Assembly: GCA_026929865.2 (NCBI GenBank)
Contig: CM049414.1
Span: 21,097,501 to 21,161,500, forward strand
Origin: Hyperoplus lanceolatus
Lineage: Eukaryota; Chordata; Actinopteri; Uranoscopiformes; Ammodytidae
Reading direction: 5' to 3'
DNA: 64,000 bases
Shown here: positions 61,801 to 64,000 of the stretch, one piece after another
How positions within the stretch are numbered: the first letter of the stretch is position 1
Layout: each line of letters opens with the position of its first letter
The notes under the pieces: model-generated
Seen by the model: the letters and a program-made list of their open reading frames with translations, nothing else
The model's database searches: none
Told to the model about the DNA's origin: nothing
Position numbers and translations under genes: made by a program

Positions 61801-64000
61801 GTTGAATCTGAAAAGAACATTTACAATCATGTATTACACTTATAGTACAAGTACATTTAATTAATACACTTATTTCATATTATTATTATATTATTGTTGG
61901 TGCCTTTGTAGTTATTTTTGGACAAAACCGGCAGCACCTCCAGAACTTTACCTGTCGATGTTGAAGTTGTTGTCAAAGGACACACTGAAAAGTCTGCAGA
62001 GAGGAACAAACATAATGTGGTGAAAAGGTGTAAAAGTGTAGGCACTTGCAGGTGGAAAAAGGGAAGAGAAATCAATTATGTTTCAACATAAGAAAGTAGA
62101 AAAAAAGTAGAAAAATATCATATGCCCATAGTACTCACTTTGATGGTGAACCGACTGGCAATACTCTCCATCTGTGGGAATGGTTTTGATGCAGCCACAT
62201 GTGTTGCTTGTATCACCATCACATTTCCCATAGGTGGCACACTTGTCACAAGGCCAAAGGTGTTCATCCTCACAGCGGCATTGGAATCCATTGCCATCTT
62301 GACTGCAAACTGTAAATAAAAAAACATTAACACGTTTTTCTTTTCAAAAGGCTTAAGACATACATGCAAACAATGCTGTCCTCTGAGGGCCACACCATTT
62401 TCTCTTACCTGTGGTGATATCAGCCTCTGAGATGCTGATTTGCTTGCTGAAGAGGACAGGGAAAGTGATGTTTTTCAGGGTGCTTCTCAGCTGATCTACA
62501 TCTGTAGTGTTCACCTCAATGAATATCTGATATTCATAAACAACTGGAGGTTCTGTTGGAAAAGAGCAACATTTTTTGTAAAAAGTTTGCTACAACCTCA
62601 GGTCGAGTGACGACACCTTAGCAAACTATATTTGCTGAATGAGGACTGTGAGATGCCATTGAAGTGCCAAATTCTTATAATGGGACCTATGATTTTAAAA
62701 AAAGAAAATTGTATGCCTATGCTTTCATGAAAGGTAAAATATCCATTGCCATGGTCATATTTCTGTTTAGCATTTCAATTTGTATTGTGCTACATTAAGC
62801 CTATGTAGAAAAAAAAGTGTATAGTAATTTATTGTTCTATTAATCACATACCGATAACAGGAGAATTATATTCTTACCAGTAGATATTACGTCAATATGT
62901 ATGCTGACGATAAAAAAATAATATTTTTTTAACTTTCTAACACTTACTTGTTCCAGTTATTGGTGTTGTTGCAGTTGTTGTGGAGATCAAATCAGTTGTA
63001 GCATTAGGTGTGGAATCTAAAGAAATGTACAACAATGCATAAAAAATATAAAATGTACTAAAGTAAGGATACATTGCTGTATATTACCAATCAAATATAA
63101 GCAAGAGGAATGTTATCCATCCCTTGTATCAAAAAGCTTACTGGTAGCTACAGCTGTTGGTGAAGTTGTGGGTGTTGCAGTGTTCAGGTTTGTTGTAGCA
63201 TTAGGAGTTGTATCTGCATAGACCATTTATACTTTCATTCAACAAAATTATAAAATATCTCTCAATAAATCATTTGTAAATGTATATTTGAAAAAAAAAA
63301 TCCTAAAACTTTACCTAAAATTTATTTCTCAAACACTTACTGTTTACTGCAGTTGTTGCTACGTCTGTGAGTGTAGTAGTGTAAAGTGTTGCAGCTGTTG
63401 TAGTGTTAACATCAGTTATTGCAGTAGAGGTTGAATCTGAACAAAAATATTAGTAATTTGATTTAACTTTGAGAAAACCTACTCATGATTACACTTGATT
63501 TACGAAGATTTTACATTATAGATGTGTTAAACTGCCTTTATGCTGACAATAAAAAATCCTGGAAGACATACTGTCATTTGTTTTTACAACATTTTTACAA
63601 TTATTTGTTATTTTGTTAACTTACTTGTTCCAGCTGTTGGTGTTGTTGCAGTTGTTGTGGAAGTAAAAGCAGTTGTTTCATCAGGTGTGGAATCTAAAGA
63701 AATTTACAACAATGCATTAAAAATTGAAAATCAACTTTGATTAAGGACACATTGCTGTATATTTCCAATAAACTCTTATCTAAGGGAATGTTGTAATGTT
63801 GTACCATGGTTTAACTTCCATGTCATATACATGAAGACCAATGTATAGATCTATGTAGATTCCCAATGTAGCTTGGGTTTAGCAGTGTTAATTATCATGA
63901 GGTATTGCTTACAATTTATAACAATAAATCATTTAACCAGTCAGTTTTTTTAACCCTTTAATTATACAGGTAAATCATATTGATACTAAATAGAAAAATT
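40469..64000 (-). CDS. Adhesion GPCR subfamily F (ADGRF5/GPR116-like) with giant mucin-like stalk; 5' end outside window
   Basis: A cell-surface adhesion receptor: a long glycosylated ectodomain on a self-cleaving GAIN/GPS domain and seven transmembrane helices, signalling through G proteins via a tethered agonist. Forty-nine exons with matching phases sum to 5,285 nt: two bases of a split codon, 1,760 residues and a stop. Domain order from the N-terminal side: mucin exons, N-terminal ADGRF module, EGF-like module, mucin array (588 residues), SEA, two Ig-like domains, Cys-rich segment, GAIN/GPS, 7TM, tail. Signal peptide and first exons lie beyond 64000. The SEA, two-Ig, GAIN order and the Ig motif LNCCV...VKWY match ADGRF5; the long Ser/Thr stalk is the unusual part. 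Introns carry several transposons but no coding exon of the 7TM half is damaged. Orthology to a single named fish paralog was not decided. Confidence 0.9.
41287..41328 (-). CDS. ADGRF exon: end of transmembrane helix 7
   Basis: A 42-bp exon encoding GFFILMFGTLIDSK. With the preceding ...FAFFNSLQ it completes the canonical adhesion-GPCR seventh helix (FFNSLQGFFI...FGT). Acceptor CCCTCAG, donor GTATGT, both introns in phase 0. Confidence 0.93.
41457..42827 (-). CDS. ADGRF exon: GAIN C-terminal part, GPS and helices 1-7
   Basis: One 1,371-bp exon (457 codons). Residues 1-180 complete the GAIN domain, with many Asn-X-Ser/Thr sites. Cysteines at 148, 167, 179 and 181 include the GPS pattern CRCNHLT; cleavage is expected between Leu184 and Thr185 (DNA 42276/42275), exposing TSFSILMA as tethered agonist. 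Helix 1 about 204-226, 2 about 242-264, 3 about 286-312, 4 about 322-348, 5 about 370-396, 6 about 412-435, start of 7 at 446. Cys284 (top of helix 3) and Cys361 (second loop) form the expected disulphide pair; LFGLTW in helix 6 is the family motif. The third intracellular loop (KILRRGVGDSAQADEK) is basic. All key residues are intact, so self-cleavage and signalling are plausible. Having the GPS and nearly all helices in one exon is a feature of this subfamily. Confidence 0.95.
42953..43117 (-). CDS. ADGRF exon: start of the GAIN domain (helical subdomain A)
   Basis: 165 bp, 55 residues from DLVEDQVEKFTEEL to QSVME, acceptor ATTCTTTCAG, donor GTAGGT, phase 0 on both sides. Mostly alpha-helical composition as expected for GAIN subdomain A. 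Confidence 0.9.
43118..44002. other. ADGRF intron with SINE-tail fragment and DIRS-end fragment
   Basis: Left part of the intron between exons 42953-43117 and 45506-45684. It holds a truncated family B SINE tail (43412-43535, minus orientation: AACCTTTATTTATACAGGTA and TCTTTTCCAAGGGAGACCTG). It also holds a short DIRS-type end (43933-44002 continued after 45376: TTCTATTTCGTTCCAACTGA, then CGGTCATCCGGAACTC). Confidence 0.75.
44003..45376. mobile_element. hAT DNA transposon in an ADGRF intron
   Basis: Begins CAGGGCCGGCGGCAGCC and ends AGAACCGGGCCTG, with inverted outer bases. Perfect 8-bp target repeats CGTAACTA lie at 43995-44002 and 45377-45384. Removing it rejoins a DIRS terminal-repeat fragment (GGTACGTAACTATCATTTTA). 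No transposase frame; a second inner element with GGGGGGCCCCCCC-type ends may be nested at about 44250-44930. Confidence 0.85.
45506..45936 (-). CDS. ADGRF exons: second Ig-like C-terminal half and Cys-rich linker
   Basis: Exon 45781-45936 (156 bp) gives TPQEGQPNCITHNYKLKDCS and FRCAVEG, the C-terminal half of the second Ig-like domain with its closing Cys. Exon 45506-45684 (179 bp) gives FLCDDEQYGTGKEGD, then ARCQDTGDWKLIEDTC, a Cys/Trp pattern like a reduced hormone-receptor motif that precedes GAIN in many adhesion GPCRs. The codon GAT is split between the two. Donors GTAAGAG and GTAGGTG. Confidence 0.85.
46016..46830 (-). CDS. ADGRF exons: Ig-like domains 1 and 2
   Basis: Exon 46612-46830 (219 bp) starts SDLISLSKAVTFTEER. 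It has Cys in MILTCGPPP and Trp in GFEWKFN, and ends LRLDIG. Exon 46016-46225 (210 bp) completes domain 1 with LYEC and opens domain 2 with VPLNCCVQSPYKVKWYQG. The C...W...(D)xGxYxC pattern is that of an Ig fold; the doubled CC before the Trp is shared with ADGRF5. Phases 1 and 1. An intron of 386 bp separates the exons. Confidence 0.88.
46900..47393 (-). CDS. ADGRF exons: SEA domain (3 exons)
   Basis: Exons 47287-47393 (107 bp), 47135-47193 (59 bp) and 46900-47051 (152 bp). Joined, they read NVDMRVTLELTFSEELND, LEEQYKGITGFINVSITAF and RSGSTITEFVVQTTQV. The ...FRSGSTITEF segment is the place where SEA domains cleave themselves between Gly and Ser, so this receptor may be cut twice (SEA and GPS). 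The last exon ends in the non-standard donor GCAAGT, required to keep the frame with the next exon (split codon A|GT). Confidence 0.88.
47394..48014. other. ADGRF intron, nothing recognised
   Basis: About 620 bp of AT-rich intron between the SEA domain and the first mucin-like microexon. No repeat end or decayed exon was seen. Confidence 0.6.
48015..49080 (-). CDS. ADGRF exons: mucin-like microexons 1-6 (SEA-proximal)
   Basis: Six exons: 48015-48032 (18 bp), 48142-48177 (36), 48334-48393 (60), 48528-48584 (57), 48801-48863 (63), 49030-49080 (51). All begin with the last two bases of a codon and end with its first base. Translations are nearly all Thr, Ser, Pro, Ala and Val, e.g. STPTAPTSVFT and STAVTTLDTTPTTSPTAVAT. 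Such sequence is heavily O-glycosylated and extended. The 18-bp exon (TGTPT core) is among the shortest that could be spliced, with acceptor CTCTACAG and donor GTAAGA. Confidence 0.8.
49158..51411 (-). repeat. Tandem array of 593-bp units, each with two mucin exons
   Basis: Units start at about 49158, 49751, 50344 and 50937; equivalent points recur every 593 bp with very few differences. Each holds an X exon of 60 bp (49445-49504, 50038-50097, 50631-50690, 51224-51283). A Y exon of 51 bp follows in the first three (49673-49723, 50266-50316, 50859-50909). The Y exon of unit 4 is represented by the diverged 53485 exon beyond a hAT insertion. Older diverged relatives of the unit lie at 48190-49157, 54090-54420 and 61290-61810. 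Near-identity of introns as well as exons indicates recent unequal exchange. Confidence 0.95.
49445..51283 (-). CDS. ADGRF exons: mucin-like X/Y exon pairs in the tandem array
   Basis: Seven exons. X translates as STAVTTPVITTATPTTTVT and Y as TTPNATTNLNTTTPTT, with small variants (unit 4 X starts the same but has A/V changes). All are phase 1 on both sides, so any number can be included without changing frame. Donors are GTCAGTG (X) and GTGAGTG (Y); acceptors ATCCAG and TTGCAG. Internal Asn-Ala-Thr and Asn-Thr-Thr in Y add N-glycosylation sites. Confidence 0.8.
51412..53441. mobile_element. Non-autonomous hAT-type transposon in an ADGRF intron
   Basis: Ends CAGTGTTGGGCAAGTTAC and GCGTTACTCCCAACACTG are inverted. 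Perfect 8-bp target repeats GTTATAAC lie at 51404-51411 and 53442-53449. The 2.03-kb interior has AGTAATGCATTAC-type subterminal repeats and no transposase; 52740-53260 is GC-richer with frames up to 65 codons that match nothing I know. It lies between the last X exon and the 53485 exon. Confidence 0.9.
53485..54256 (-). CDS. ADGRF exons: three mucin-like microexons
   Basis: Exons 53485-53529 (45 bp, STFTTHVNTTMPTT), 53997-54065 (69 bp, STPNATSGLTATTTATTPIT and more) and 54197-54256 (60 bp, X type). The 69-bp exon starts with CT instead of AT, so its junction codon is Thr rather than Asn. Donors GTGAGTG, GTAAGTG and GTCAATG; the last is weak. Confidence 0.72.
53681..53846 (-). pseudogene. Two decayed mucin exons
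   Basis: 53681-53732 aligns with the mucin exons but begins AT TAA (in-frame stop after the acceptor) and has no GT donor. A sequence ending at 53846 (acceptor TTTGCAG) has an extra A early that shifts frame, and no donor. The second is also present at 57196-57240, where a transposon splits it. Since flanking introns are all phase 1, loss of these exons does not disturb the frame. Confidence 0.55.
54425..57195. mobile_element. DNA transposon with GAGGGGTATACTACGA ends, inserted in a decayed exon
   Basis: Ends GAGGGGTATACTACGA (54425-54440) and TCGTAGTATACCCCTC (57180-57195) are perfect inverse copies. The interior is split by a second element (55273-56708). No transposase frame. The left flank ...CACTTGTT and right flank AGGTGTTGTAATG are the two ends of a mucin-type exon, so insertion hit the exon itself. 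The target repeat could not be fixed, and the superfamily is open (possibly PIF/Harbinger). Confidence 0.7.
55273..56708. mobile_element. Nested DNA transposon with TGGCCCTCATTTATCAA ends
   Basis: Perfect 17-bp inverted ends TGGCCCTCATTTATCAA and TTGATAAATGAGGGCCA. Subterminal ATTTATCAA/TTGATAAAT copies recur inside (near 55355, 55403, 56628). No intact transposase frame in 1.44 kb. Lies wholly within the 54425-57195 element and is therefore younger. Confidence 0.75.
57379..59221 (-). CDS. ADGRF exons: six mucin-like microexons
   Basis: Exons 57379-57447 (69 bp), 57580-57636 (57), 58137-58196 (60), 58402-58497 (96), 58971-59027 (57), 59150-59221 (72). Typical translations are STPAKTTDLTSTPTATAGT and TTPNATTNLNTATPTTSPTA. 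Phase 1 at all borders; all except 57379 (CT) begin with AT. A further copy at about 57868-57951 has lost its donor through a short deletion and is counted as decayed. Confidence 0.75.
57868..57951 (-). pseudogene. Decayed mucin exon (lost donor)
   Basis: Aligns with the 96-bp exon type (60148, 60818, 63341) from the acceptor side (AT TCA ACC TCT). About nine bases including the donor (TTACTGTTT in plus-strand reading) are deleted, and the frame no longer exits in phase 1. Confidence 0.55.
59293..60083. mobile_element. 791-bp near-perfect palindrome (palindromic MITE)
   Basis: Left end CACTGTGTGCACAATTATTA and right end AATAATTGTGCACACAGTG are inverse. The arms of about 395 bp match almost base for base, and the centre (59640-59760) carries an extra direct repeat of TTCTTCTTGAAAGATGCAGA. 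The undisturbed intron at about 60746 (TTGTAACACTATATTTGAAC) shows the empty site. Apparent paired frames on both strands are a consequence of the palindrome. Confidence 0.85.
60148..61807 (-). CDS. ADGRF exons: seven mucin-like microexons next to the EGF module
   Basis: Exons 60148-60243 (96 bp), 60431-60487 (57), 60614-60685 (72), 60818-60913 (96), 61102-61170 (69), 61528-61587 (60), 61757-61807 (51). The types follow in the order 96/57/72/96/69/60/51. The 57/72/96 series repeats the one at 58402-59221, so duplication of a three-exon block is visible. All phase 1. The exon at 61757 joins the preceding exon through G|AT (Asp), the only junction in this set without Asn. Confidence 0.78.
61421..61470 (-). 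mobile_element. Old SINE family B tail fragment
   Basis: TTTTTTTAACCCTTTAATTA then TACAGGTAAATCATATTG is a diverged form of the family B tail seen at 35750 and 43420. The same fragment, with the same differences, appears at 63944-63990, so it was present before the local duplication. Confidence 0.55.
61952..62309 (-). CDS. ADGRF exons: EGF-like module and following linker
   Basis: Exon 62139-62309 (171 bp, 56 residues) reads CSQDGNGFQCRCEDEHLWP, then CDKCATYGKCDGDTSNTCGC and ends EYCQSVHHQ. There are ten cysteines in an EGF/laminin-like spacing, and the CRCED...WPCDKC motif is typical of fish ADGRF proteins. Exon 61952-61993 (42 bp) adds FSVCPLTTTSTST and leads into the mucin array; its junction codon with the EGF exon is Asn (A|AC), giving Asn-Phe-Ser, a sequon. 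Donors GTGAGT and GTAAAG. Beyond 61993 towards 61807, an AT-rich stretch contains one decayed mucin-like copy near 61890-61930. Confidence 0.88.
62409..62552 (-). CDS. ADGRF exon: N-terminal module before EGF
   Basis: 144 bp, 47 residues: PPVVYEYQIFIEVNTTDVDQ then LRSTLKNITFPVLFSK, ending SEADITT, split codon G|TT (Val) into the EGF exon. The EYxIxIEVNTTDxxQLRxxL pattern is the conserved segment that precedes the EGF module in fish ADGRF receptors. Acceptor CTTTTCCAACAG, donor GTAAGAG, phases 1 and 1. Confidence 0.85.
62553..62947. other. ADGRF intron, nothing recognised
   Basis: AT-rich intron between the N-terminal module exon and the next mucin exon; no repeat end or exon-like sequence seen. 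Confidence 0.6.
62948..63693 (-). CDS. ADGRF exons: four mucin-like microexons upstream of the EGF module
   Basis: Exons 62948-63016 (69 bp), 63142-63213 (72), 63341-63436 (96), 63625-63693 (69). They are near copies of the exons at 60431-61170 on the other side of the EGF module. All have phase 1 borders and AT starts. They show that Ser/Thr-rich sequence lies on both sides of the EGF module in the protein. The next exon, by analogy with 61528, would start just past the window end. Confidence 0.75.
63134..64000 (-). repeat. Offset copy of 60606-61477 (about 2.52 kb apart), running off the window
   Basis: Exons and introns match at a constant offset of 2,523 bp (e.g. 60818 with 63341, 61102 with 63625) up to the last base of the window. 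The copy includes intron details such as the SINE tail fragment at 61421 (63944 here). Confidence 0.9.

Noticed and set aside
62122-62393. A 91-codon minus-strand frame and a 65-codon plus-strand frame over the EGF exon
   Set aside because: Both are out of frame with the EGF-like reading, which alone has the cysteine pattern and fits both splice phases.

Overview
The window is vertebrate nuclear DNA, almost certainly from a teleost fish. Coding sequence is split into short exons with GT/AG (one GC/AG) introns, and the rest is dense in transposons typical of fish: DIRS-type tyrosine-recombinase retrotransposons, hAT, PIF/Harbinger-like and pogo-like DNA elements, tRNA-headed SINEs, a CR1/L2-like LINE, a decayed retrovirus-like provirus, and (AC)n tracts. 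The species cannot be named from this sequence.

Right part (about 40.4-64.0 kb, minus strand): most of one large adhesion G protein-coupled receptor gene of subfamily F (ADGRF5/GPR116-like). Forty-nine exons can be placed; together they give 5,285 nt, that is 1,760 residues plus stop, in one continuous frame. The 5' end lies beyond base 64000. In protein order the window holds mucin-like Ser/Thr exons, an N-terminal ADGRF module, an EGF-like module, 29 more mucin-like microexons, a SEA domain, two Ig-like domains, a Cys-rich segment, a GAIN domain with GPS, seven transmembrane helices and a cytoplasmic tail. The 33 mucin microexons all sit between phase-1 introns. At most junctions the split codon A|AT rebuilds an Asn followed by Ser-Thr or Thr-Thr, so splicing itself writes an N-glycosylation sequon. 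The array has grown by local duplication: four tandem 593-bp units, and a roughly 2.52-kb offset copy at the window edge that predicts another EGF cassette just outside.

Left part (about 11.0-14.4 kb and 37.2 kb, minus strand): the first exons of a second ADGRF-like gene, head to tail with the first. They comprise a duplicated non-coding first exon, a signal-peptide exon and a short exon that also ends in phase 1. Its further exons were not found here.

Between these lie nested mobile elements. A provirus-like insertion (15.6-36.4 kb; LTR ends TGTAGT...ACTACA, 4-bp target repeat GAAT) sits between the two copies of the second gene's first exon. It keeps a Gag zinc knuckle and pol debris, and is split by a DIRS element (20.8-33.0 kb), itself carrying a pogo-like element, a SINE and a nearly complete LINE with an intact 1,041-residue ORF. 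A second DIRS copy (1.07-10.5 kb) is split by a 5-kb hAT element with a perfect 8-bp target repeat; that hAT is split in turn by a Harbinger-like element holding a SINE. Large parts of the remaining intergenic and intronic DNA show nothing recognisable.
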